Source: Juglans regia (lineage: Eukaryota; Streptophyta; Magnoliopsida; Fagales; Juglandaceae). From it: DNA of 64,000 nt. A program made the position numbers and the translations under genes. Numbering within the stretch: position 1 is the first letter of the stretch; every line of letters starts with the position of its first letter. The DNA is taken from assembly GCF_001411555.2 (NCBI RefSeq), contig NC_049916.1:10815945-10879944 (forward strand). Direction: 5' to 3'. Below are positions 12,951-23,838 of the stretch, piece by piece. The notes under the pieces are model-generated. The model had not been told where the DNA came from, ran no database searches, and worked only from the letters and a program-made list of their open reading frames with translations.

Positions 12951-13399
12951 TGTCAATCACGACCCTAAGCGCTAGGATGGGGTAATATCTTAGTAGAATT
13001 CTTTTGTTCACGCTGGAGTGTCTAAATTGGTGTGAAATTCCTTGGGTTGATGAAATACAGTCAACAAGTTGTGAATGGGGCCTAACTAGCTGGTCACCGG
13101 AGCACGCCAGGCACTAACGCCGATGGAGCCACACATTATGTTACGTGTGTCCACAACAAGTGTGGCACAAACAATTCATGGGGCCACAACAACTGTGGAG
13201 CATACACTACGTGAGACACAGCAATCATGACACGTAGAATACGTGGGGCCACAACAATTGTGGAGTACGTATTAACGCACTCGCAGCTGGTATAGACACA
13301 TGTGTTGTGATGTGGTAATCGGCAATGACACATGGCTCAAAGGGACCCGTGTAGCACCCTTATGGTCGCTTTATGATTAAGTCTATTGAAAAAGATTTC

Positions 13400-13880
13400 A
13401 AGTTTATGTATTTCACGTTCAAGTCATGTTTCACATCATGTTATGTTCAAATTTACGTTCACATCAAGTTTCAAGTTCATGCCAATCATGGTAACTCCAT
13501 GAGATAAGATTACTCAAGCATGGTGACCCCATGAGCCAAGAATATGTTTCAAGTTCATATTTATATCATGTTATGTTCAAGTTCACGTTCATGTTATGTC
13601 ATGTTCACGTTCACATTATGTTTCAAGTTCACATTTATGTTATGTCATGCTCAGGTTCATGTTATGTTCAAGTTCATGTTCAAATTATGTATGTTCACGT
13701 TCATGATATGTTTCAAGTCTATGTTATGTTTCAAGTTCACGTTCATGCTATGTTGCTATTCCATGCTATGTTTTAAGTTCACGTACATGCCATGTCACGT
13801 CAAGCTAAGTTTCAGTTTTAGTTCAAGTTATGTCATTTATGCCATGCTATATGTCAAGTTATGCTATGCTTACTTATGAC
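13400..13880 (+). repeat. CAAGTTCACGTTCATG-type short tandem array
   Basis: Imperfect 6-, 12- and 18-base units built from TTCAAG, TTCACG and TTCATGTTATG run for about 480 bases. The second family copy has the same array at about 16960-17240. It is non-coding and would be unstable in replication. Confidence 0.75.
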
Positions 13881-14421
13881 TTTGATTATGCATTCATGCT
13901 TTTACTAACATGCATGCATCAATAATCTGTGTGGAAGTTTTTTATTAACATGCTGAGATTTGTAATCAAATCTTACTGTGGTAGTCCCAACTACCATTCC
14001 CCCCGAATGGTATATCTTGTTACAGGATCTGAAGAAGAACCGGGAAACGACCAACTGGAAATGGTCGACTAAGCGACAGTGCGACTTAGATGTAGTTGCC
14101 TTAGGTTACTACTTGTATTTTGTGGAGTTCAATCTCCAGCACTCTTTTGTTCACAACCATTTAGGACTAGTGTTGTGATCTCAGTTGTTTAGTATGTCTT
14201 TATGTATGAAGTATGTTGTAAGTATTTGGGATATCATAAGTTTGGTGCATAGTATTGCTTAAAAAAAAATTATCCACTGCAAATATTGCATAATACTAGA
14301 TGCATGTTAGGAACATTGCATCTTATATGTCATGAATGGGGGCAGGTAACCTTGTGTTGCATGTCCCGACGCTTCAGATGTCTGTCCGATCCCAAGCAAA
14401 ATCTGTGGGTCTCACAGATGA

Positions 14422-14903
14422 TATGAACAAGGAGCTATTGAAGGAGTTCAAGAAAGAAGAAGTGAAAGCTACACTTGACTAGATTCATCCTACTAAGGCC
14501 CTAGGTCTTGATAAAATGGCACCTATTTTTTTCTAACAATACTGGCACATTGTTGGTGATGTAGTCACTAATGTTGTTTTTCAGGCCTTACAAAGTGGTA
14601 TTCATTCCTCTACTCTTAACCACACTTTTATTACTTTGATTCCATAAAGAAGGAAGCCTGAGAAAATTACTAAGTTTAGGCCTATAAGCTTATGTAATGT
14701 TATGTATAAATTGATTTCTAAGGTGTTAGCTAATAGGCTCCAGCTTGTCCTTAATGATATTATATCTAGCTCCCAAAGTGCCTTTGTACCAAGGCACCTC
14801 ATTACTAATAATGTACTAGTAGCATATGAAATGATCCACTTCTTGAGGAATTGGAGATGAGGCAACGATGGATACATGTCCATTAAGTTGGAGATGAGTG
14901 ATT
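14422..14903 (+). pseudogene. LINE reverse transcriptase, N-terminal part, truncated
   Basis: Resumes the LINE exactly after the LTR duplication. The translation shows the HPTKALGLDKMAP motif (usual PDKAPGPDGM), TLIP, the FRPISLCNV box, ISKVLANRL and [12 protein letters not shown], all diagnostic of L1-type RT. Several stops are present. A short deletion removes KAY from the KAYDRVEW motif just before the end. The catalytic FADD box would lie downstream and is missing. Confidence 0.88.
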
Positions 14904-15917
14904 AAGTGGAAATAATATGAAAATTAAGCATGAAAATTAAGGGTTTTGGTCTGAAAAATAGCACATATGCTTATTTACTCAATAAGTTTACAACAAAGGC
15001 ACCAAAAGGTCAAAATGAGAAATATATGTGTAAAAATCAATGTCTGACGACTTACCTCACACACTCACCCGACACTTCGAGAAAAAAAAAAGAGAAGAAA
15101 GAATCCTCTCTCAGGCTTCACACCTTAGAACCGCATGGAATTGGAGAGAGCAACAACCTGGAGAGAGAAACCAACAAAAGCACTGGAGAGGATGAGGAAG
15201 GAGAGCTTAAAAGGGACCAGGGGACGTACGAGAAGGGGATGTTGGGATTTTTGGTAGAGTCCGAAAATCACTTTACAATTTTAGCTTCTAATTCTAGGGT
15301 TTTTGTTTTTCCTTTCTCTGGATTATGGATCAACCTTTTTATTTGGTTAATAGCTTGTTTTCATACTTGATGGAAGAGTAATTTCGTGACCTAGGTCAAG
15401 GGGAACCTTTGGGCAGTAGGGTTTTAAGTGGGAGTTTCGATTTCTTCCCAGTTTTAATTTGTATTCTTCATGAATGTCTGTCATTCTTATAGACACTAGG
15501 ATTAGGGTTTCTCTGTGTTTTCTTTGATCCATTGTGATTTATAAGGTTCTTCGGGAAAGACTTAGAACCTTATAATTCTCAAATGGGTCTAGGGCTTATG
15601 GTACCTATTCTTAGCCCATCTCATTCTTAGTAAATTAGGGCCCTAAATAAAACATGCTTGGGCTACTTCTAAATCCATCCACACCAAATCTTTTAGCCTA
15701 GCCCATCAATATGCCATGTGTCATACCACTATTGGCCTCTTGGTAATTACCCAAAAATATTAAAAAAGCACTAAATTCTTCCAATAATTCTAACTAAACC
15801 TAATGCGTGAATCTCACGCCAACTTAAATTCTAAAACAATAATAAAATAATCACATCTTAAACTAGTTAGGATCTTAGGTACTAAACTCAAGTCCTAAAA
15901 TGATTTTTAAGCGGGGT
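14904..15917 (-). mobile_element. 5' part of a long LTR, minus orientation
   Basis: Read on the minus strand, this starts TGTAAGACCCCGC at 15917, closely like the start of the long LTR at 9733, and continues through GGCCCA-type words into a leader-like segment with CTCTCTCC runs near 15070-15250. It stops abruptly at the LINE junction. No target duplication was found. It is joined head to head with plus-oriented family sequence at 15918. Confidence 0.6.
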
Positions 15918-17396
15918 CTTACAAAAATCAAAGAGAAATGGCCTAAGGGTGTTTCAGTCATAGTATGTTTCTCATAGTTATGATTTGTTTTAAATTTTTC
16001 TGATTAGATATTTGGATTTAGGACAAAAGGTACATGAGAAATATAAATTTTGGTATTTTTGGAGTTAGGATGTTAAATCCTTAATTTAGGGGTAAAAATA
16101 TCATTTTCCTACATGTAGAGGGTAAAATGGTAATTTTACTCTAAGATAGTATTTTCATTTTTCTAAGTTATTAGTAATTAAGTTTTAACGTTTAGAAATT
16201 CTTACAGTTTCTTGTGTTTTGTGCTTTCTCCGTAACGCGACAATCATTATAAGTTAGCTTCTAACTTACTATAAGATTACTGTGTATGTATGTTGGTAAG
16301 GCAACTAATGTTTATATACTTGTGTTATCCTATATGTGATGCTACATCAAGTATTTCTATTACGCGTGTTATATTCTATCACGACATATTTATCTGTCAT
16401 ACAATATTTATCTGTTACACAATATACTTTGCCACGTAATGTTATTTGTGACACATTATGTCATGTCACGTAATGTTGTCTATTACACGTTATGTCATGT
16501 CATGTAATGTTTATCTATTACTTGTTATGCCAGGTTACATACTGTTTGTCTGTTTCATGTTACATCAGGTCATTTATCCTTTCATTTCATGTTAGATTAT
16601 GTCTCGAGTACGATGTGTTTCTTGAAAATATTATTTTCTTAGTCAGTTATACCTGAGATACTCATGACATAATCACTATGATTTTTTAAGTATCTTCATT
16701 GATAATTCACACGAGGTAATTTCAGTGTAATCATTTTGATTGTTAAAATACCTCTACTCAAATGTTCCTAGTAAAATAATTTTGATTGTCAATGTTACTA
16801 GGTATTCCTGGCGTAATCATTCTAGTTGTTAGGGAATCTCATTTAAAATACTCATGGTGTAATCATTTTAATTGTCTGACATAATATGTTGAGCGAAATC
16901 ATTCTGATTGTTCACTTATCCTAACGAAACAACTAGCAAAATTATTTTGATTGTTAATGTTCATGTTCAGTTTCACGTTAAGTTATGTTAAGTTTCAATT
17001 CAAGTTAAGTTCATGTTCACATTCATGTTTACGTTCATGCTCAAGTCCAGTTTATTGAACAAGATTTCAAGTCCATTTATTTTACATTCAAGCTCATGTT
17101 ATTCAAGTTCAAGTTCATGTTATTCAAAGCTTAAGTACACGTTCAGTTCATGTTCAAGTCAATTCACGTTCAAGTTCATGTGATGTCAAGTTTAGTTTCT
17201 ATTCAGTCTATGTTCAAGTTCAAGTCATATCAGTTCATGCAATATTAAATGTCAAGTCATAGAGTTCAGAATACAGTAACAAATCATTTGAGTTTCAATA
17301 TGTAGATCTCAAAATGTGTTATCAGAATATCACAACAACATTTCAAACTGTTCATATTAAAAAACTCTTTGGCATAACATTATTAAACATCATCAT

Positions 17397-17430
17397 TTTA
17401 TCATATCATATCATATCATATCATATCACC
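17397..17430. repeat. (ATATC)n microsatellite
   Basis: Six to seven near-perfect copies of the pentamer ATATC in an AT-rich stretch. Confidence 0.85.
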
Positions 17431-19510
17431 ATATAATTTTATATACCATATTTAATCCTCATGGTAGGATTGTGCTATCTCTGGTGGCCAAACTAAGCAG
17501 TATCAGAATGTGAAAGTTTCCATTATTCACCCTTGGAGCCCCGAGTGTGCACACAGGAAATAACACACAAGAAAATCACTTTGTTTCCAAAGTGGGTGCA
17601 CTCCTATCAGAGATGTTGGTACCAACCATATAACAAAATCAGAGCTATCATGTCATAACCAGAATCAGAATCAGAACAGAATTAGAAAGTCATGCCAAAG
17701 GTTTTTCAAATGCTTCTCATATCAAATCAAGTGCTAAACATATTCATATCATTTTCATATAATTAAAATGGATTCAGAACATCTTCATATAATATGTACA
17801 AAATTCCCAGATTTCATATTTGCTCTTTTGCACATTTCAGAAATAACATATCAAAATATTGCTCATGTTTACACTAGTCATGCTAAAAAATATTTTTGCT
17901 TTTATATAGATTTTATGAGTAATGCAGAACACATATTTGACATTATTTTCACATTTCTTTTCGAAACACATCATGCACATTTTCATAAATCAATATCAGT
18001 TCATTTCTTTTTATACGAAATCTAGCATAAGAACTCCGGTTATCTAGACTTTTTAACTTTTATGAATCTTTCCACAACCATGCCAAATGAATATCAATCG
18101 TCATCTATATGAAATACTAAACGTTACTAGATTTCTAAAGGACTTGCTAAAACTCTCAATTTACTTAAATTCATACTACGGAATAGCATTAATAATTATT
18201 TAGTTATCATAAATCTTATAAATACTATCATCATTAAATATATTCTTAACTTATTATTATATAATTTTATCAAATATGGCAAAACAACTTAAATTCATTT
18301 CAAAAATTAACTTTAAAACTCATATATTTATAAACTATTGCTGAAATCATAATTTAATACTACTAACATATAGTATAGTAGGAAATCGTAAATTTCTTAA
18401 ACAATAGTAGTTCATAAAATTTCCTTAATAATATTTATACTAAAAAACATTGTAAACTGCTAATCATATCTAATTTAAAACCATCAAAGATTTATTTCAT
18501 ATAATAGGTTTAAAGTGTTTAAAATAAAAGATTAATAAAAGATTAAACACTTACAATTTACTACCAAAATCTAATTGTAAAATTAATACTAAATAATATA
18601 ATTAAAGCATTTAAATATTTTATGTGAAGTCAAGTTTATGGACTAATATATTTATCTGAGTAAAATTATGCCTAATTTAAAAATACTAAACACAACCCAA
18701 ATTAAAATAATAGATTAGTTTCTTAATATAATAAAATAAAGACCATTTAAAATCGCTAACACAATTTTTGTAAAGTACAACAAACCCAATTTAAATATCA
18801 AGCTCACATGAAGTAAGGCCATTTAAAATGTTCTAACAGTTTTTGAATTATAATAAAGTCAAACCCAACCCGATTTAAAAATAAGCCCATTTTAAAACTA
18901 ACCCCAGCCCACAAAACTCAGCATATTGTATGTGTGTTTTGGGAAACATCATAAATGGGTATGGGCATCTTGATAATTAGATTTACCCTTGCAGATGTCA
19001 GGATTCCGAGAGGAATAAATCTCTTCCCATTTGAGAAAAATAGATGTGAGAGAGAGAGTTTTACCATGGGAACAGTCGAGGGGCAATGGCAATGGTAGTC
19101 ACTATGGGAGGAGCACTGACCATGTTCTTCCAGTGAGGAAGCTCCGTGAGTGGTGGTTCATAGAGTTGGGTCGTGTGCCTAGGTTTTTAATGGTGGTTCC
19201 GGCGTGAGGCAGCATCTTGCGTGGTGGCTTCCATGGTTTGCTCATCCGTGGATGAGGTATGGTGCCTTGCTGGGTAGTGCACGGCTTCATCGTTGGGTTG
19301 GCCAATGTGGGAGGAGCATGCAGTTTGCGGCAGCAGTGGAACGAGTTGGCTATGGGCAATGACGAAAGGGAAGAAGCCATGATGGGGTGCTTCATGGTGG
19401 AGACTGCAATGTGCTATGGTGCTTTCGACGTGTGCTGCCTAGTAGCTTTAGGTGTTGTGGCCTGAAGGTGCATGGGGTCAGGTAGGGCTTGGGCGTGGAG
19501 CAAAAGCCAC

Positions 19511-19516
19511 AGAGAG

Positions 19517-19573
<57 letters not shown>
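19511..19573. repeat. (GA)n microsatellite
   Basis: About 30 GA dinucleotides with two small interruptions. On the minus strand it is a CT-rich leader-like tract of the kind found in plant promoters and LTR leaders. Confidence 0.9.
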
Positions 19574-19576
<3 letters not shown>

Positions 19577-20318
19577 AAGATATAGAAAGGGAGTATCAGT
19601 GGGGGTAAGGGATTGATTAATTGAAAAGACGTGGGGGAGGTGATAACAGGGAGGAGAGAAAATGGAGGGGGTTGTGGAAACCGTCATGGTGGGAAGGAAA
19701 GAGAGTGAAGAAGATTTACCAAACGACGTCCGTTTTGCTTCTTAGCTATTGGGTTCTTCCTGGGCTTGGGTCTAAAATAGGTCGGTTGTTATATTTACTG
19801 CCATGCATGCATGTTTGACCTGTCTGTTAAGTTATCTGTTAACTTGAGAGATTGACCAACTGGAGACGGTCAATTAGACGACAACAGCACAATGCAGAGC
19901 TCATAGCCTCAATGTTTCGATTTATCATTTGTATTATGACATCCTTGACTGAGTTGTGCGAGCTACTCAATGAATTAGTCTATAGTTACTTTAGTTCCTT
20001 CTTGTACTTAAGGAGCTCGGTCTCCAGTACTCTTATGATTACAGACCTTTTGGACTTATGCTATAATCAAGAAGGTCTATCACTTTAATGTTTATGTATT
20101 ACGTTTCAAAGTTTTTAGGATATATCTCATTTGGTGCATAGTATTGCTTAAAGAAAAAACAAAATTATTCGCTATAAATATTGCATATTGCTATATGCAT
20201 GCTATGTGCATTGCATCTTTATTTATCATGAACAGAGACAAGTAACCTTGTGTTGCATGTCTTAACGTTTCAGAGTCTGTCCAGTCCCATGCGAAAATTT
20301 GGGGGCGTCACACCTTCA

Positions 20319-20460
20319 GCACTGCCATGGGACATAATAGTGGTCTTTGCCCTGGCACGAGACATAATAGTGGTCTTCGGCCCTGCTACAAGACATAATC
20401 GTGGCCTCCGGCCCAACCACATAATACAATAGTGGCTCCCGGCCCCACCACGAGATATAT
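20319..20460. repeat. ~31-bp tandem repeat, about four units
   Basis: The unit GACATAATAGTGGTCTTCGG followed by CCCTGCTACAA-like sequence repeats at intervals of 30-31 bases with 70-85% similarity. It begins right after the LTR end at 20310. Short frames through it have no family match. Confidence 0.75.
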
Positions 20461-21616
20461 AGTAATCTCTGTTTTGAGTGCAACAACTTAGTAATGAAAT
20501 AGTGATATGTTCTGCTTCGTTAACTGCAGACATGCGCAACCTTGCCACGAGGTAAAACATGGCCTCTACTTCTGTTCTGATAATGTTTCAGTTATGTTTG
20601 TGCCTATGGTCATTTGTATATTGTTATTGAAATGAAAATTCTTTGAAAATACCATAGCCATATTTTGAAAACAATTTGTTTATGCATATTGTGACTGGCT
20701 CGTGTTTACACACTAGCATAGGCTCTCTACTGATTATCTCCATTATTTTTTAGATGATTTGGATATTTCAGCTTAGAATAAAAAATAGAAAGCATGGACG
20801 AGATTAGTTTAGCATAGTGGAATTGCCAAAAGTTATAAGAGTCTATAAGGATATTTTATTCAAGAAACTAGTCATTTGCTTTGAGTGTTATTTCGGGATA
20901 TTGATATTGTTACTGAGACTTTGTGTGTTCTTAGTTAATTACGTTGGAGTAGTTGATTAATGTTCTTGTAGATGATCATATATGTTGGATTGACTCAATT
21001 TAATATGTGTTATTGAGACTTTGGAGTTTATACATGTATTGTGGAATGTGATTTTAAGTGATAGGAAGTAACTCTAAAACCCTCCGAACACATGGCATTA
21101 TACTTCATCATTCCGAAAACACTTCCTTTCCTTGTAATTTTGTACCTTGATGTCTTCCTCTCCTACCTTTGTGAATTAATCTCTTTTGTAAGTATGATTT
21201 CAATCAAATCAAGTATGTTTATTAATTACTTTAAATATTATATTTTATGGTTGGTTCCACATCCTATTATCCTTTGAAAAAATACTTTAACTATAAAATG
21301 ATTACACAAAAATAAGCTTATAAATTGATGTGACTTGATGTGATACGCCAGATTATAAAGTTACTTTTATTATAAAATAGATCTAACGAATTTTATAAAA
21401 TCACATCAGTTTATAAATTTACTTTGTATAATTTTTTTTGTATTTATAACAGTTTTCTTACCTTTATAATTCCCTTTTTTTTAATATAAGAGGCATTTAT
21501 TAGCTATTATACATTTCTTTTATTGCTTTATATGTATATATAAACTTTAACGTACAAATGATGGATGATTAAAAAAAAAAAAAAAACGTACAAATGATGG
21601 AACTAGCTAGCGAAGG
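20461..21616. other. 3' flank of the GA2ox gene, no gene seen
   Basis: The first 450 bases resemble the 3' part of the long LTRs (for example CTCTACTGATTATCTCC). From about 20900 the sequence is AT-rich with no open frame of interest. A minus-strand AATAAA at about 21487-21492 lies some 215 bases past the GA2ox stop and could serve polyadenylation. Confidence 0.4.
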
Positions 21617-21670
21617 ACGTTTTTCCCATCAACATGATTAAGAACGTTTTTCCCATCAACATGATTAAGA
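21617..21670. repeat. Perfect 27-bp tandem duplication in the GA2ox 3' region
   Basis: Two adjacent identical 27-base units (21617-21643 and 21644-21670) beginning ACGTTTTTCCC. They lie 36-90 bases past the stop codon on the minus strand, most probably in the 3' UTR. Confidence 0.95.
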
Positions 21671-21705
21671 TAGTACTGTACGGACGTATTTCCGTATGAT
21701 CGATC

Positions 21706-23686
21706 CTAAAGTAGAAATCTTTGGAGGCCCACTTTGTAGCCGGATTTTTTGACATCCTCTTGAACTCTTTTCCTGTATTCTCCAAAAGTGAACTTTCTAT
21801 AGATTGAAGGTTCTTTAAAACTGGCAATCAATGAATCATAGGAAGGGCAAAGGAAGTACGCTATAGAGTATCTTTCCGTCTTCCTATTAACCATCACCTT
21901 GTGCTCCACGCTTTTATACACATCGTTGCTCCATGCCTGCAATTAATAGCTCCAAGGAGCGCAAACAGTACATCTTATTAGCCCATTTTATTCATTGTAA
22001 CACAATGAAAAGATTTGTTTTTGTTCTAATGTACAGTATATATAGTGTTAATTAGTTAGTTTGGATGTCTGGGTTTGAATTTTTTTGTTAGTTTTGAATG
22101 TGTAATCTCAGATGTCAAGATGTAATCACGGTTTTCTTAAGTCATAAGTAAGGGTTATCAATTAAATTGAAATATCGATTTTTAAAAAAAAAATAAAGAA
22201 TGAGAAATTAAAAGATAAAAATGCCAAAATATATACAGTAGAGTAGCACAAGGGTTAACGATTAATTAGCTAAAGTACAATGTTTCTTGTAATGATTTGT
22301 TTTGTAGTGATAGCAGCCGCACCGGCCGCAATCTTGGGTGTCACACTTACGAGGCGACTTTGACTAGTGTTGTTTAATTCATCACCAACAGTAAGCACAT
22401 CAATTGGACATTCTTTTCAACAAAATTAGTCGTAGCATACGCATAAAACAAAGGGAAATTATTTTACCTGAAAAAGATCTCCAATATTGACGAGTAGAGC
22501 ATCTTGGATAGGTTTTACAGCCACCCATTTGGAACCTTTCTTGAGCTGAAGTCCACCGACTTGATCTTGGCAAAGTATTGTAAGGAAATCACTGTCAGTG
22601 TGGGGCACTAAGCCGAAAACTTCTGGAGATATCTGACAGGCCGGATAACGATTCAAGCGAAGAAAGCATGCGCTTTCATCACAGACATCTTCAATCCCTC
22701 CCTTTTGGCTACCCAAATTCTCTGATAGAATCTCTGCTAGTAATCGTGCTAGTTTCGACATGGCTGCTGCGAATTCCTTCATCACCTCCCTGTTGCCAGA
22801 CGTTGAAAATTACGAAAGTATATATCAGCCTGTACATGTGATTTAACCATCCATTCTGTCTCAAACGACACGATGATCATTTCCATATTATTGCATTGGC
22901 AAGATAAGATGGCCTCGCTAGCTAGTTCTGGGATGTATTTCAACAAGTTGGCTGCTTTGTTCTGCCATTAGAAGGGGGACCGTTTCTGGGTTAAGTGGCC
23001 GGTCCCGGCACAAGATTCTGAGAATTGGCAATTGCTACGTACAACATAGCTATTTTACTTTTATCTTACTATGTAAATCTAAAACTTTTCAGGACCCTTT
23101 AAATTATCTTTTAAAAAAATAAAAGTTGTTGGATAATGCTAGAGATAAAAGTACGATATATCAAACAGTTGACCAGAAGAAAATGACGAGCATTATGGTG
23201 AAAAAGTCTGTACCTTAGAGAGCTGAAGTACTCTCCATGGTAAGTAATTTCTTCCCGAATATCTGTGAGAGGAATATGGAATGCTTCCGACCATGAGAAC
23301 TGATTTGGAGAAGTAGCGGTTGTCGTTCCCCATGTGTATGAATTATTTAGAAGCCCACTAGAAACCTTAATCTCGAAGGGAGCTTGAAACAGCTTCACCT
23401 GCTCTCTTTTCATCTTCAGGAGTAATTCAGAGCTAATCCCATGATTTATTACTTGAAAGAATCCCCACTCTGATGACGCTCTACATATTCTTGCAGAGCA
23501 AGCTAGTCTCTCCTTATTCGCATCATGATATTTTAGACCGTTCAAGTCTATCAATGGCAGCTGGCCGCATTCCTCCATGAATGCTCCACTAATTTGCCGT
23601 TCATCGCATTCGAGTACAGGAACTTCTGCTGGGTGGCGCAAAAGCGCTTCATAATGCCGTAGGAGAGGGGGATTTGATTCTAGCAT
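21706..23686 (-). CDS. GA2OX8: Gibberellin 2-oxidase, C20 class (GA2ox8-like)
   Basis: Three exons on the minus strand: 23686-23214, 22789-22468 and 21936-21706, joined by GT-AG introns of 424 and 531 bp. The phases agree (473+322+231 = 1026 bases, 341 residues), a normal length for the family. The N-terminal DIOX_N domain has EWGFFQVINHGIS; the 2OG-Fe(II) domain has the metal ligands H221, D223 and H277 and the 2-oxoglutarate pair R287/S289, plus LNRYPAC. The segments SYTWGTTTATSP and SWSEAFHIPLTDI and the end YKVGLQRFL are typical of the C20-gibberellin 2-oxidases GA2ox7/8. Such enzymes 2-beta-hydroxylate GA12/GA53 in the cytosol and lower active gibberellin. No break is seen. Another 2OG dioxygenase function is unlikely; the exact paralogue is not certain. 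Confidence 0.9.
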
Positions 23687-23778
23687 TGATTTTCTTTTTG
23701 TGGTCTACGTAGCTGTTAACTAGATACTATTTACCAAACACTAGAGCAGGGTACCGTGATGGTTAATCGTGTTGATCG

Positions 23779-23787
23779 TATTTATAT
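23779..23787 (-). promoter_or_regulatory. TATA box of the GA2ox gene
   Basis: The minus strand reads ATATAAATA about 92 bases upstream of the ATG, leaving room for a 5' UTR of about 60 bases. A CT-rich tract lies immediately upstream. Confidence 0.6.
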
Positions 23788-23793
23788 GGCTGG

Positions 23794-23838
23794 GGAGAGA
23801 GAGAGCGAGAGAGAGAGTGAGTGAGAGGGAGAGTGTGA
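23794..23838. repeat. GA/CT-rich tract upstream of GA2ox
   Basis: Imperfect (GA)n on the plus strand, CT on the gene strand, directly upstream of the TATA box. GA/CT tracts of this kind can act as GAGA-type promoter elements in plants; here that role is only suggested by position. Confidence 0.7.

Larger units (their letters stand above)
9733..14416 (+). mobile_element. Long solo-type LTR (4684 bp) inserted in the LINE
   Basis: The unit starts TGTAACAGCCCGC and ends GGGTCTCACA, flanked on both sides by GATGA (9728-9732, 14417-14421). No second copy of its start or end is found inside and no gag/pol motif is present, so it behaves as a solo LTR or a large non-coding element. A TATAAA at 10961-10966 precedes a leader-like segment with GAGAGAAAACC, as in an LTR promoter/R region. 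The second half holds degenerate tandem arrays. Related sequences occur at 15918-20310, 25652-28132, 43630-46017 and 55179-59990. By comparison with known gypsy LTRs it is most likely of chromovirus/Tekay type, which is inference. Confidence 0.78.
7803..14903 (+). mobile_element. L1-type LINE, 3'-truncated, split by a long LTR insertion
   Basis: The plus strand carries a degraded non-LTR retrotransposon in the order ORF1 remnant (7803-8249), apurinic-type endonuclease (8439-9200), linker (9203-9732) and reverse transcriptase start (14422-14903). A 4684-bp LTR sits between 9732 and 14417, flanked by a GATGA duplication. Removing it joins codons for VTD and DMNKE without loss, proving that the LINE was there first. 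The RT region ends just after the motif corresponding to KAYDRVEW, at about 14903, where rearranged LTR material begins; the rest of RT, the zinc-binding end and the poly(A) tail are absent. Confidence 0.88.
15918..20310 (+). mobile_element. Long-LTR family copy, plus orientation, 5'-truncated and rearranged
   Basis: From 15918 the sequence follows 12129-12480 of the first copy almost base for base (AAATGG..GGTAAAATGGTAATTTTACTC words), then the same tandem arrays. The end, 19850-20310, again follows 14050-14416 (GGTGCATAGTATTGCTTAA, ATATTGCATA) and closes GGGGGCGTCACA. The middle, about 17300-19720, is different: AT-rich sequence, then a GA-rich part that reads like an LTR leader on the minus strand, so another insertion is likely there. 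No coding domain is visible; open frames at 17768 and 19102-19465 show no motif. Confidence 0.6.

Noticed and set aside
12373..12968. Frames of 73-189 codons rich in Cys, His and Tyr
   Set aside because: They overlap each other and are direct translations of the degenerate tandem array in the long LTR.
19478..19687. Minus-strand frame with a long Leu-Ser repeat resembling a signal or low-complexity protein
   Set aside because: It is the translation of the (GA)n microsatellite.
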